The notes under the pieces were generated by a model. That model searched no databases. It was not told where the DNA came from and saw nothing but the letters and a program-made list of their open reading frames with translations. From Janthinobacterium sp. CG3 (GTDB taxonomy: Bacteria; Pseudomonadota; Gammaproteobacteria; Burkholderiales; Burkholderiaceae_D), in the NCBI RefSeq assembly GCF_000344615.1, contig NZ_KB467824.1, positions 1,390,592-1,454,591 on the forward strand: DNA of 64,000 nucleotides, read 5' to 3'. Within the stretch, counting starts at the first letter, position 1; the number at the start of each line of letters is the position of its first letter. Positions 41,635 to 50,198 of the stretch are shown here, one piece after another. The translations under genes were made by a program, and so were the position numbers.

Positions 41635-41937
41635 TTAGATGTCGTAGTCCATGCACTGGCGCGCTTCGCGCACGGCGCCGATGAATGGTTTGATCGCGAT
41701 ATGCGCTGGATGATCCTGATATGCGTCAAGCGCCGCCTTGTTAGCGAATTCCGAGTACAGCACCACGTCGTAGCTCGCCTCCAGGCCCGGCTGGGCCAGC
41801 ACGGCTTCGAACTTCAGCATGCCCGGCACCAGATTGGCGCAGGAATCGAGCAGCGCCTTCATCTTGACGGCGTTGGTGGCGCGGTCGGCGCCCTCGGCGT
41901 GGTCCTTCAACTTCCAGAAAACGATGTGCTTGATCAT
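41635..41937 (-). CDS. Stress-responsive A/B barrel (Dabb) protein
   Basis: 100 residues. Starts MIKHIVFWKLKDHAEG, with the Dabb core VLAQPGLEASYDVVLYSEF and DHPAHIAIKPFIGAV. Relatives include cyclases and small oxygenases, and many are of unknown function. Here it sits between an SDR and the acyl-CoA dehydrogenase, so a role in a ring or carbonyl step is possible. No Shine-Dalgarno sequence before the ATG; the acyl-CoA dehydrogenase stop is 19 bases upstream, so coupling may be needed. Confidence 0.85.
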   Translation of the reverse strand: MIKHIVFWKLKDHAEGADRATNAVKMKALLDSCANLVPGMLKFEAVLAQPGLEASYDVVLYSEFANKAALDAYQDHPAHIAIKPFIGAVREARQCMDYDI

Positions 41938-41956
41938 ATTTTTTATATAAATGAGG

Positions 41957-43840
41957 TTAAAACCACGCGTCTTGCATATCAAGGCTCGTGGTGTCGATGC
42001 TTTCGAGTACATCCAACTGCTGCCGCGCCTTCGGCAATTCCCAATGGTAGAAGTAGCGGCAAGCCTGCAATTTGCCGCGATAAAAGTCGGCGTCGGCCGG
42101 ATTGCCAGCCAGCGCCGCCGGCAGCTTGCTCGCCGCCAACAGCGCCTGTTCCAGCCAGATCCAGGCCACCGTCGTGTGGCCCAGCGCCTCCAGATAGGCG
42201 CTGGCGTTGGCCAGCGTCTTGTTCATGTCGCCGGCCGCGTACAAGGCCAGCGTCACCTGTTCGACGCGCACCCAGGTGGCGGCCAGCGCGTCGGCGTAGC
42301 CGTTCAGGTCGGACGCGAAGCCGCCATCGTCGACCACGCGCGCCTTGGCCACGGTCTTGGCCAGCTCCGCGCCGAAGCTCTGGAACAGCGCGCCGTCCTG
42401 CAGCGCCACCTTGCGCCCCAATAAGTCGAGCCGGTGGATGCCGTGCGTGCCTTCATGGATCGCATTCAGGCGGTTGTCACGGTAGAACTGCTCGACATTA
42501 TATTCGCGCGTGTAACCATAGCCGCCATGCACCTGGATCGCCAGGTTGTTTGCCTCCAGACACCACTGCGACGGCCACGACTTGGTGATCGGCGTCAAAA
42601 AGTCGAGCAGGCGGTTGGCGTGCTCACGCGCGGCCGGCGTTTCGGCGCTATTCGCCTCGTCCACCAGGCGCGCGCTATACAGCACCAGCGCCAACCCGCC
42701 CTCGACGTAAGACTTCTGCGCCAGCAACATGCGCCGCACATCGGTATGCCCGATGATGGGAATCTGCGGCTGGGCCGGGTCCTTCGCGGCCGGATGGCGT
42801 CCCTGCGGCCGGCTGCGGGCGTAATCGAGCGCGTGCAGGTAACCGGTGTAGCCGAGCACGGCCGCCCCCAGGCCGACGGCGATGCGCGCCTCGTTCATCA
42901 TATGGAACATATTCGCCAGGCCCTGGTGCGGCTGGCCGACCAGGTAGCCGATGGCGCCGGCCTTGCCGTCCGGCTTGAACTTGCCCTCGCCGAAGTTGAG
43001 CAGGCAGTTGCTGGTGCCGCGGTGGCCCATCTTGTGGTTCAGCCCCGCCAGCACGACGTCGTTGCGCGCGCCCGGCTCGCCGTCGGCGCCGACCAGGAAC
43101 TTCGGCACGATGAACAGCGAAATCCCGCGCACGCCGGCGATCAGGCGCCCGTCCGGGCCGGGGATCTTCGCCAGCACCAGGTGGACGATATTGCCGGCGA
43201 GATTGTGTTCGCCGGCCGAGATCCACATCTTGTTGCCGGTCAGGCGATACTGGCGCTCGCCCTCGACGCCCTCGACCGGGTCCGGCTCGGCGCGGGTGCT
43301 GATGTCGGACAGGCTGGAGCCGGCCTGCGGCTCGGACAGGCACATGGTGCCGAAAAACCTACCCTCGAACATGGGCCGGACGAAACGCCGCACCTGCTCC
43401 GCCGTGCCACACTTGAGCAAGGTGTTGGCGTTGCTGACGGTGAGGAAGATATACGAGGCGGTGCCGACGTTGGCCGCCGTGACGTAGGCCGACAGGGTTT
43501 TCTCCAACACCGACGGCAATTGCATGCCGTCGTACGCGTAGTCCTGTGCGCTGGCCATCAAGCCGGCGGCGCAGAATGCGTCCAGCGCCAGCTTCACCTC
43601 GGGAATCAGTTGCACCTCCAGGCAGCCGTCGCCGGGGACCGCGCGCGGCTCCTGCTGGTCGCTCTTCTTATTGTGCGGCGCGAACAGATCGGTGGCGATC
43701 CGCTCGGCCGTGTCGATCGCCGCGTCGAAGCTCTCGCGGTTGTGGTCGGCATAGCGCGGACGCGCCGTCAACGCCGCCACGTCCAGCCATTCATACAGCA
43801 GGAAATCGAGATCGCGCCGGGAAAGGATTGTTGATTGCAT
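41957..43840 (-). CDS. Large acyl-CoA dehydrogenase (about 600-residue type)
   Basis: 627 residues. FAD-dependent alpha,beta-desaturase of acyl-CoA, in the long form with a C-terminal extension (DmdC/AcdA-like). Motifs: GTMCLSEPQAGSSLSDIST, YRLTGNKMWISAGEHNLAG, and ALNHKMGHRGTSNC-like GLNHKMGHRGTSNCLLNF. VHGGYGYTREYNVEQFYRD supplies the FAD-binding end, and the catalytic Glu would follow near here. Second gene of the minus-strand catabolic operon. Confidence 0.92.
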   Translation of the reverse strand: MQSTILSRRDLDFLLYEWLDVAALTARPRYADHNRESFDAAIDTAERIATDLFAPHNKKSDQQEPRAVPGDGCLEVQLIPEVKLALDAFCAAGLMASAQDYAYDGMQLPSVLEKTLSAYVTAANVGTASYIFLTVSNANTLLKCGTAEQVRRFVRPMFEGRFFGTMCLSEPQAGSSLSDISTRAEPDPVEGVEGERQYRLTGNKMWISAGEHNLAGNIVHLVLAKIPGPDGRLIAGVRGISLFIVPKFLVGADGEPGARNDVVLAGLNHKMGHRGTSNCLLNFGEGKFKPDGKAGAIGYLVGQPHQGLANMFHMMNEARIAVGLGAAVLGYTGYLHALDYARSRPQGRHPAAKDPAQPQIPIIGHTDVRRMLLAQKSYVEGGLALVLYSARLVDEANSAETPAAREHANRLLDFLTPITKSWPSQWCLEANNLAIQVHGGYGYTREYNVEQFYRDNRLNAIHEGTHGIHRLDLLGRKVALQDGALFQSFGAELAKTVAKARVVDDGGFASDLNGYADALAATWVRVEQVTLALYAAGDMNKTLANASAYLEALGHTTVAWIWLEQALLAASKLPAALAGNPADADFYRGKLQACRYFYHWELPKARQQLDVLESIDTTSLDMQDAWF

Positions 43841-43898
43841 GGTGTTTGTCTCTGGAATAAAAAACGGGCGCTTACTGTGAGCGCCCGCCGGATGAAAC

Positions 43899-45077
43899 TT
43901 AGACTACTTCAAACAGGCCCGCCGCACCCTGTCCGCCGCCGATACACATCGTCACGACGACGTACTTGACGCCGCGGCGCTTGCCCTCGATCAGCGCATG
44001 GCCGGCCAGGCGCGCGCCCGACACACCGTAAGGATGGCCGACGGCGATCGCGCCGCCGTTGACGTTCAAGCGGTCCATCGGAATGCCCAGCGTGTCGGCG
44101 CAATACAGCACCTGCACGGCGAAAGCCTCGTTCAACTCCCACAGGCCGATGTCGGCAACCGTCAGGCCGGCCTTTTTTAGCAACTTCGGAACCGCGAAGA
44201 CCGGGCCGATGCCCATTTCGTCGGGCTCGCAGCCGGCCACGGCGAAACCGCGGAAGATGCCCAGCGGCTGCAAGCCCTTCGCTTCGGCAACCTTGCTGTT
44301 CATGACGATGGCCATCGAGGCGCCGTCCGAAAACTGGCTGGCGTTGCCCGCGGAGATGACGCCGCCCGGTACCGCCGAGCGGATTTTCGAGACCGCCTCC
44401 AGCGTCGTGTCGGCGCGGATGCCCTCGTCGGCGGAAATAGTCACTTCGCGCGTCAGCAACATGCCCGAGGCCTTGTCGGCGACGCCCATGGTGGTGGTCA
44501 TGGCGACGATTTCGGCGTCGAAGCGGCCGGCGGCCTGGGCCGCGGCGGCGCGCTGCTGGCTCTGCACGCCGTATTCGTCCTGGCGTTCGCGGCCGATGTG
44601 ATAGCGCTTGGCGACGGTCTCGGCCGTCTGCAGCATCGGCCAGTAAATCTCCGGCTTGTTCTGCGACAGCCAAACCTCCTTATACATATGCATATTCATC
44701 TCCTGCTGCACGCAGGAAATGGATTCGACGCCGCCGGCGGCGTAGATGTCGCCTTCGCCGGCGATGATGCGCTGGGCCGCCAGCGCGATGGCTTGCAAAC
44801 CCGACGAACAGAAGCGGTTGATGGTCATGCCGCCGGTGGTGACCGGGGCGCCGCCGCGCAGGGCGATCTGCCGCGCGATGTTGCCGCCGGTGGCGCCTTC
44901 GGGATTGGCGCAGCCGACCAGCACGTCTTCCACTTCGCCGGCCTCGATGTTGGCGCGCTGGATCGCCGCCTGCAGCACGTGGCCGCCAAGGGTGGCGCCG
45001 TGCGTCATATTGAACGCGCCCTTCCAGGACTTGGCCAAACCGGTGCGGGCGGTCGAAACGATGACGGCGTCTATCAT
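43899..45077 (-). CDS. Acetyl-CoA C-acyltransferase (thiolase)
   Basis: 392 residues, typical. Cleaves 3-ketoacyl-CoA or condenses acetyl-CoA. Nucleophile Cys in [16 protein letters not shown] (about 88), His in [16 protein letters not shown], and second Cys in [16 protein letters not shown]. Heads the catabolic operon ending near 38915 and divergent from the MHS transporter. A degradative (FadA-like) role is favoured over PHA biosynthesis because of the acyl-CoA dehydrogenase beside it. Confidence 0.93.
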   Translation of the reverse strand: MIDAVIVSTARTGLAKSWKGAFNMTHGATLGGHVLQAAIQRANIEAGEVEDVLVGCANPEGATGGNIARQIALRGGAPVTTGGMTINRFCSSGLQAIALAAQRIIAGEGDIYAAGGVESISCVQQEMNMHMYKEVWLSQNKPEIYWPMLQTAETVAKRYHIGRERQDEYGVQSQQRAAAAQAAGRFDAEIVAMTTTMGVADKASGMLLTREVTISADEGIRADTTLEAVSKIRSAVPGGVISAGNASQFSDGASMAIVMNSKVAEAKGLQPLGIFRGFAVAGCEPDEMGIGPVFAVPKLLKKAGLTVADIGLWELNEAFAVQVLYCADTLGIPMDRLNVNGGAIAVGHPYGVSGARLAGHALIEGKRRGVKYVVVTMCIGGGQGAAGLFEVV

Positions 45078-45243
45078 GTGAGTCTCCTAAAGGATGGTTT
45101 TAAGCTGGCAGGCGGCACTGCGGCACGCTCTGCCAACGGCAAGTTCGTGAATCGATAAAACGAGAATAGCACATTTTAGTACGGTCGTTCGCAAATTTAT
45201 CACGTCGTCATCAGAAGCCTCCACTTGTCCGCGCGGCGGCACA

Positions 45244-45287
45244 TTATGTAAGTTTGGCGTAAGCTTGGCGCAAGCATGGCGTAAGTT
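45244..45287. repeat. Four contiguous 11-bp repeats upstream of the MHS transporter
   Basis: TTATGTAAGTT, TGGCGTAAGCT, TGGCGCAAGCA and TGGCGTAAGTT follow without gaps; all share [GC][TC]AAG at the same place, once per helical turn. This spacing fits tandem half-sites for an OmpR/PhoB/CpxR-class response regulator. It is 82 bases before the transporter ATG and about 170 before the thiolase ATG, in the 291-base divergent spacer. Confidence 0.65.
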
Positions 45288-45368
45288 TTCTCGCTCAGAC
45301 TCGGTGCAGCTGATGGCGTAATAACAAATCTGCTAAAAGTAGTTCAAATAATTATATTGGAGACAGAC

Positions 45369-47069
45369 ATGGCACTATCATCCGGCACCGCGGACACGCG
45401 GAAAGTCAGCACCAAGGGCACCCCGATCACCCCCGAGGAGCGCAAGGTCATCTTCGCGTCCTCGCTGGGCACCGTATTCGAGTGGTACGATTTTTACCTG
45501 TACGGTTCGCTCGCCTCCATCATCGCCAAACAGTTCTTCGTCGGCGACCCGACCACCACCTTCATTTTCGCGCTGCTGGCCTTTGCCGCCGGCTTCATCG
45601 TACGCCCATTCGGCGCGCTGGTGTTCGGCCGCCTCGGCGACATGATCGGGCGTAAGTACACCTTCCTGGTCACCATCCTGATCATGGGCGCGTCGACCTT
45701 CATCGTCGGCCTGCTGCCGGGTTACGCCTCGATCGGCATCGCCGCCCCTATCATCCTGGTCACGCTGCGCATCCTGCAAGGCCTGGCGCTGGGCGGCGAA
45801 TACGGCGGCGCGGCCACCTACGTTGCCGAGCACGCGCCGGAAGGCAAGCGCGGCGCCTTCACCGCCTGGATCCAGACCACCGCGACGCTGGGCTTCTTCC
45901 TGTCGCTGATGGTGATCCTGGGCACCCGCCTGGCCGTCGGCGAAGAAGCATTCTCCGCCTGGGGCTGGCGCGTGCCGTTCCTGGTGTCGGTGCTGCTGCT
46001 CGGCATTTCCGTCTGGATCCGCCTGTCGATGAGCGAATCGCCGGCCTTCGCCAAAATGAAAGCCGAGGGCAAAACCTCGAAAGCGCCGCTGAGCGAAGCC
46101 TTCGGTAAATGGAAAAACCTGAAGATCGTCATCCTGGCGTTGATCGGCCTGACCGCCGGCCAAGCGGTGGTGTGGTACACCGGCCAGTTCTACGCGCTGT
46201 TCTTCATGATCCAGACCCTGAAAGTGGACCTGGCCACGGCCAACATCCTGATCGCCATCGCGCTGCTGCTGGCGACGCCGTTCTTCATCTTCTTCGGCAC
46301 CTTGTCGGACCGCATCGGCCGCAAATACATCATCCTCGGCGGTTGCCTGGTCGCCGCGCTGACCTACTTCCCGATCTTCGCCGGCCTGACCCACTACGCC
46401 AACCCGGCGTTGGAAACCGCGCTGAAGAACTCGCCGGTGGTGGTCGTCGCCGACCCGGCCTCCTGCCACTTCCAGTTCAACCTGACCGGCACCAAGAAGT
46501 TCCCATCCTCGTGCGACATCGCCACCCAGGTGCTGTCGGCCAGCTCGGTCAACTACACCAAGGAAGACGCACCGGCCGGTAGCATTGCCAAAATCAAGAT
46601 CGGCGACAAGGAAGTCAGCTCCTTCACCGCGAGCATGACGCCGGACAATCTGAACTTCGACGCCGCCAGCAAGGCGAAAGAAGCCGACTTCAAGAAAGAA
46701 GCCGGCGCCGCCATCAAGGCCGCGGGTTATCCCGCCAAGGCCGATCCGGACCAGATCAACAAGCCGATGGTGGTCTTGCTGCTGTTCATCCTGGTGCTGT
46801 ACGTAACGATGGTGTACGGCCCGATCGCCGCGATGCTCGTTGAAATGTTCCCGACCCGCATCCGCTACACCTCAATGTCGCTGCCCTACCACATCGGCAA
46901 CGGCTGGTTCGGCGGCCTGCTGCCGACCACCGCCTTCGCGCTGGTGGCCTTCAAGGGCGACATCTACTACGGCCTGTGGTATCCGATCGTGATCGCCTTG
47001 GCGACCGTGGTCATCGGTACCCTGTTCGTCAAGGAAACCAAGGACAACGACATCTACGCCGCCGACTAA
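45369..47069 (+). CDS. MHS-family MFS transporter (organic acid : H+ symporter) with large inserted loop
   Basis: 566 residues. Twelve TM segments of the metabolite:H+ symporter group: FEWYDFYLYGSLASIIAKQF in TM1, RPFGALVFGRLGDMIGRKY as the MFS loop-2 motif, and LGGEYGGAATYVAEHAP. About 120 residues (342-463) are inserted late in the protein. They are hydrophilic, Lys/Ala-rich, with two Cys (ADPASCHFQF and PSSCDIATQ), and probably periplasmic. Substrate likely a di- or tricarboxylate or betaine, unproved. TTGGAG before ATG 45369. Ends in a strong terminator. Confidence 0.9.
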   Translation: MALSSGTADTRKVSTKGTPITPEERKVIFASSLGTVFEWYDFYLYGSLASIIAKQFFVGDPTTTFIFALLAFAAGFIVRPFGALVFGRLGDMIGRKYTFLVTILIMGASTFIVGLLPGYASIGIAAPIILVTLRILQGLALGGEYGGAATYVAEHAPEGKRGAFTAWIQTTATLGFFLSLMVILGTRLAVGEEAFSAWGWRVPFLVSVLLLGISVWIRLSMSESPAFAKMKAEGKTSKAPLSEAFGKWKNLKIVILALIGLTAGQAVVWYTGQFYALFFMIQTLKVDLATANILIAIALLLATPFFIFFGTLSDRIGRKYIILGGCLVAALTYFPIFAGLTHYANPALETALKNSPVVVVADPASCHFQFNLTGTKKFPSSCDIATQVLSASSVNYTKEDAPAGSIAKIKIGDKEVSSFTASMTPDNLNFDAASKAKEADFKKEAGAAIKAAGYPAKADPDQINKPMVVLLLFILVLYVTMVYGPIAAMLVEMFPTRIRYTSMSLPYHIGNGWFGGLLPTTAFALVAFKGDIYYGLWYPIVIALATVVIGTLFVKETKDNDIYAAD

Positions 47070-47116
47070 GCGGTATGCCAGGCGCGCCGCCCCCGCGGTG
47101 CGCCCTTAGTTGTTGC

Positions 47117-47142
47117 AAGCCGCTAGCGATAGCGGCTTTTTT
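47117..47142 (+). terminator. Rho-independent terminator of the MHS transporter gene
   Basis: AAGCCGCTA-GCGA-TAGCGGCTT followed by T's. Nine-bp stem, 48 bases after the stop. Its core recurs with one base changed at 49471-49498. The rest of 47143-47268 shows nothing I can support. Confidence 0.9.
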
Positions 47143-47268
47143 GATACCCACGGCATCGGCGTCCCGGTGGCGCAAGTCCTCCCGCAAGCCGGGCACAGCG
47201 AACCAAGCGACGCTGTTGCATCGCCGTGAGGCCGTGTGGCGACAACATGGTGGAATACTCGGGAAGCA

Positions 47269-48249
47269 TCAGCGGTCAGACCACGAATCAGGTTTGGTGC
47301 TGACAAATTGCTCGGTCAATTCCCGTATGTCCGGATAGATCCAGTCTGACTCGATGAATTCGTCCGCATGCGCGCCGATGAAGCGTACCAGTTCGCGGGC
47401 CGCGTAGGGCAGGCGGCGGTCTTTGCGCGCCACCAGATACCAATTGCTTTCAAGCGGAAAACCATGCACGTCGAGTAGCGCCAGTCGCTCCCGGCCTTCC
47501 TGCAGAGTGTGCGCGGAAATAACCGACAGTCCCAGGCCCGAAGCAACACTCAAGCGTATCGCCTCATTGCTAGCGATCTGCATCGTATTGCCCAACTCCA
47601 TGCCGTGCCCGCTGAGCCAAGACTCGAACATCATGCGTGTCGCCGAACCAGGCTCGCGCACCAGGAAGCGTTCCTGCCTTAATTCGAAAAAAGGTAACTT
47701 TTTTCGCCCTACCGCCCAGTGCCCGGCGGGCGCAATGAGCTGCAGCGGATTTTTCAGTATCCGCGTTGCATGTACCGTTGGTCCGCTTGGCGGATGACTG
47801 AAAAGGTAGATGTCGTCCTCCTGGCGCTCAAAGCGCTCTAGTACATTGGCCCGATTCCCTACATTGAGCGTCACACCGACCTGGGGAAATTGTTCGCAAA
47901 ACGGACCCAATAAACGCGGCAAAACATATTTGGCCGTGGTCACGACACCGATTCGCACATGGCCCAAGTTCCCCCCCCTGGCTTGCTCAAGCACGCCGTT
48001 GAAGTCATCGAACCGCCCCAGCACATCGCAGGCGGCGCCATACAACTGTTCACCCACATGGGTAGCGACCGTTTTGCCATCGCGGCTTTCAACCAGCGGC
48101 TCGCCGACCGCTTCCGTCAAGCGCTTCAGTTGTAGCGACACGGTTGGCTGGGTTAGATGCAGAGCCCTTGCAGCGGCCGAAATCGTGCCTAAACGTATGA
48201 CCTGTACATACACCTGCAGCAGGCGAAAACTAAGGTGGCGGATATTCAT
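47269..48249 (-). CDS. LysR-family regulator, CbbR/CmpR-like
   Basis: 326 residues. N-terminal winged helix (LLQVYVQVIRLGTISAAARA, then LHLTQPTVSLQLKRL) and a periplasmic-binding-type effector domain from about 90. The sequence style is that of CbbR/CmpR, regulators of CO2/bicarbonate genes, and it is divergent from an SbtA-type bicarbonate transporter, its likely target. I start at ATG 48249; an ATG eight codons upstream is possible. GC content looks lower than in the neighbours. Confidence 0.87.
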   Translation of the reverse strand: MNIRHLSFRLLQVYVQVIRLGTISAAARALHLTQPTVSLQLKRLTEAVGEPLVESRDGKTVATHVGEQLYGAACDVLGRFDDFNGVLEQARGGNLGHVRIGVVTTAKYVLPRLLGPFCEQFPQVGVTLNVGNRANVLERFERQEDDIYLFSHPPSGPTVHATRILKNPLQLIAPAGHWAVGRKKLPFFELRQERFLVREPGSATRMMFESWLSGHGMELGNTMQIASNEAIRLSVASGLGLSVISAHTLQEGRERLALLDVHGFPLESNWYLVARKDRRLPYAARELVRFIGAHADEFIESDWIYPDIRELTEQFVSTKPDSWSDR

Positions 48250-48263
48250 AGATAATTTTCTAT
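48248..48263. promoter_or_regulatory. LysR-type palindrome in the lysR-sbtA spacer
   Basis: ATAGA-N6-TCTAT, a perfect dyad next to the LysR start and 82 bases before sbtA, close to the T-N11-A LysR box pattern. Autoregulation of lysR and control of sbtA are both possible. Confidence 0.5.
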
Positions 48264-48267
48264 ACCT

Positions 48268-48296
48268 TTGCATGGATTAATTTATTACCCAATATA
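48268..48296 (+). promoter_or_regulatory. Candidate sbtA promoter
   Basis: TTGCAT (48268-48273), 17-bp spacer, AATATA (48291-48296), lying directly downstream of the LysR dyad as expected for an activated promoter. Confidence 0.4.
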
Positions 48297-48318
48297 CCCT
48301 GGAGTCCGCCAAAATCGC

Positions 48319-48340
48319 CACTTTCTCAACAACGAAAGTG
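48319..48340 (+). promoter_or_regulatory. Hairpin over the sbtA ribosome binding site
   Basis: CACTTTC-TCAACAAC-GAAAGTG is a perfect 7-bp stem ending four bases before the ATG. The only Shine-Dalgarno-like bases (GAAAG) are in its 3' arm, so folding would block initiation. Confidence 0.4.
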
Positions 48341-48344
48341 CTGC

Positions 48345-49274
48345 ATGCCAGATATCGTGATTGCGTTTTTTGCGCTCGGACTGTTCGCGGGGCTGATGAA
48401 GTCGGACTTGAAAGTGCCAGCCTCGTTTTATGACACCCTGGCCATTTTGTTGATGCTGGTGCTGGGTCTGAAGGGAGGGATGGCGCTGCACGGTAAGTTT
48501 CAATCATCGATGTTGCCCGAGCTGCTCGCAGTTGCGGGACTCGGTGTGCTCCTGCCTATCGTGTGTTACCCGGTGCTGCGCAGAATGGTGCGGCTATCGC
48601 CAGACAACGCCGCCAGCGTTGCCGCCCATTACGGCTCGGTGAGCGCCGGGACGTTCGCCGTGGTGCTCACCCTGGTCGAGCGTGCCGGTCTACCCGTCAG
48701 CCCGCAAACCACGCTGTATCTGGTCATGCTGGAGTTGCCGGCCATCGTCGTGATGCTGCTCTGGCAGCGCCGCACCAGCGGCCAAAACGCGCAAGGCGGC
48801 GTACTGCATGAAGCGCTGACAAGCCGCGGTGTGCTGCTGCTAGGTGGCGGCGTATTGATCGGCTATCTGTACGGACCGCCCGGCCTCGAGCCATTGCAGA
48901 CCGTGCTGATAGGTGGCTTCAAGACGATGCTATCGATCTTCCTGTTGGAGATGGGGCTGTGCACGGCGCGCTTTTGCTCGCCGCTACCGTGGAAGCACTG
49001 GCGCCTGATCGTGTTCGCGGCGCTCGCCCCGTTCGCGCTGGCTTGGTCGGGAATTGGATTGGCGTTGCTGTTCAATCTACCGGAGGGCAGCACCCTCGTG
49101 CTGGCGGCGCTAGCGGCAAGTGCGTCCTACATCGCGGCACCGGCTGCGATCCGCGCCGCAATTCCCGGGGCAAATGTCGGCCTGGCGATCTTGGCTGCGC
49201 TGGGTGTGACGTTCCCCGTCAACGTATTGATCGGCATACCGGTGTATCAACGCTGGGTTCACTATTTTTACTAA
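48345..49274 (+). CDS. SbtA-like sodium-dependent bicarbonate transporter
   Basis: 309 residues, about ten hydrophobic segments. Matches the Sbt_1 (DUF897) pattern: FFALGLFAGLMKSDLKVPAS, LGLKGGMAL, SVAAHYGSVSAGTFAVVLT, and LAALAASASYIAAPAAIRAA near the end. SbtA takes up bicarbonate with sodium in cyanobacteria, and homologues occur in many proteobacteria. No SbtB (PII-like) gene is adjacent; a purE-like remnant follows instead. Divergent from a CbbR-like LysR gene. Confidence 0.88.
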   Translation: MPDIVIAFFALGLFAGLMKSDLKVPASFYDTLAILLMLVLGLKGGMALHGKFQSSMLPELLAVAGLGVLLPIVCYPVLRRMVRLSPDNAASVAAHYGSVSAGTFAVVLTLVERAGLPVSPQTTLYLVMLELPAIVVMLLWQRRTSGQNAQGGVLHEALTSRGVLLLGGGVLIGYLYGPPGLEPLQTVLIGGFKTMLSIFLLEMGLCTARFCSPLPWKHWRLIVFAALAPFALAWSGIGLALLFNLPEGSTLVLAALAASASYIAAPAAIRAAIPGANVGLAILAALGVTFPVNVLIGIPVYQRWVHYFY

Positions 49275-49287
49275 AAGGATGACTTCA

Positions 49288-49446
49288 ATGAATGCGACAG
49301 TGGCGATTGTTATGGGATCGCGCAGCGATTGGGAAACCATGCGCGTGGGAAGCGAACTGCTGACCGAATTTGGTGTGCCGTGGCGCGCCGAAGTCGGGGC
49401 AGAGATGTTGACGTATGAAACCGACGGGCCAAAACCGGCCTTCTAG
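49288..49446 (+). pseudogene. Truncated purE-like ORF (N-terminal 36 residues of AIR carboxylase/mutase)
   Basis: 52 residues, MNATVAIVMGSRSDWETMRV and onward to FGVPWRAEV. The first ~36 match the PurE start, including GSRSDW of the nucleotide-binding loop. The expected next block (SAHR and beyond, about 120 residues) is missing; the tail GAEMLTYETDGPKPAF is unlike that region. AAAGGAT gives it a good ribosome binding site, 13 bases after sbtA. Probably an internal deletion of a CO2-related purE paralogue; a functional small protein cannot be excluded. Confidence 0.65.
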
Positions 49447-49470
49447 GCAAACGCTTTCGCCCAGGATGTA

Positions 49471-49498
49471 AAAAGCCGCTAGCAATAGCGGCTTTTTT
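49471..49498. terminator. Terminator, near-identical copy of the one at 47117
   Basis: AAGCCGCTA-GCAA-TAGCGGCTT with A's before and T's after, 25 bases beyond the purE-like stop. Works in both directions and also faces the lipoprotein gene. Differs from the 47117 copy by one base over 24. Confidence 0.9.
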
Positions 49499-49534
49499 CG
49501 TTGGCGGGAAGCGCGACTGCGCAGCCTGGTCGCC

Positions 49535-49969
49535 CTATTCCGGGCGCGCTTGCAGCAGGCCGATGCGCCCGCCCTTGTTGTAGGTAATGTCGACCAGCAC
49601 ACTCGCCTTCGCATACGCCGCGCGGTAGCGGTACAGGCGGTCTTCGCCGTCGACCTTGCGCTCCAACAATTGCAGCGAATCGAGGGCGCCGTAACCGCGC
49701 AGGCTCGCGCCCAGCGCCTTGGCCTCATCCGGAAACATGGCGGCGCGAGCGCGTTCGGTGAACTGCTGCGGCGCCACCTTGCCCTCGGCGGCGTCCAGCA
49801 AAACCTGGCGCACCGCTTGCGTCACCTCCGGCTCTTGGTCGGGAATCGGCTTCGGCGGCAGGGGCTGTCCGACCGGCGCCACCGGCGCGCTAGTCTGCGC
49901 CGGCCGTTCGGCCACTGCGCAGCCGGCGTACAAGGTGGCCACCATCACGACGGCGTAGGAAAGACGCAT
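49535..49969 (-). CDS. Putative lipoprotein of unknown function
   Basis: 144 residues. Signal sequence MRLSYAVVMVATLYAGC with lipobox YAGC, Pro-rich linker (PVGQPLPPKPIPDQEPEV), then a small alpha/beta domain ending YNKGGRIGLLQARPE. This C-terminal part resembles the short domain found attached to some exported hydrolases. GAGGG precedes ATG 49969. Function unknown. Confidence 0.75.
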   Translation of the reverse strand: MRLSYAVVMVATLYAGCAVAERPAQTSAPVAPVGQPLPPKPIPDQEPEVTQAVRQVLLDAAEGKVAPQQFTERARAAMFPDEAKALGASLRGYGALDSLQLLERKVDGEDRLYRYRAAYAKASVLVDITYNKGGRIGLLQARPE

Positions 49970-50198
49970 CTGGACCCTCTTCACATAGGTACTGGGCTCC
50001 TGATCATATGCCATTTTTTACGCCTGTGTAATACCGCCTGTGCAATGTTGCGTAGTTGTCACATTCTGGAAATATTTGCCAAACTCCAACAGTACCGGCC
50101 ATATACTTTATTCACGTTGCTTGGTGAATAAGGGGCTACACGGCACCCCCATGACAGTCAAACGACGCATATCCTAAAAAACGATTTGGAGAGTATAT

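Noticed and set aside
45244..45287. Sigma-54 (-24/-12) promoter in the TGGCG repeats
   Set aside because: The GC dinucleotide at -12 with correct spacing to TGG is absent; tandem response-regulator sites fit better.
47143..47268. Possible small gene or insertion-sequence end between the first terminator and the LysR gene
   Set aside because: No start with a ribosome binding site, no inverted terminal repeats and no recognisable protein.
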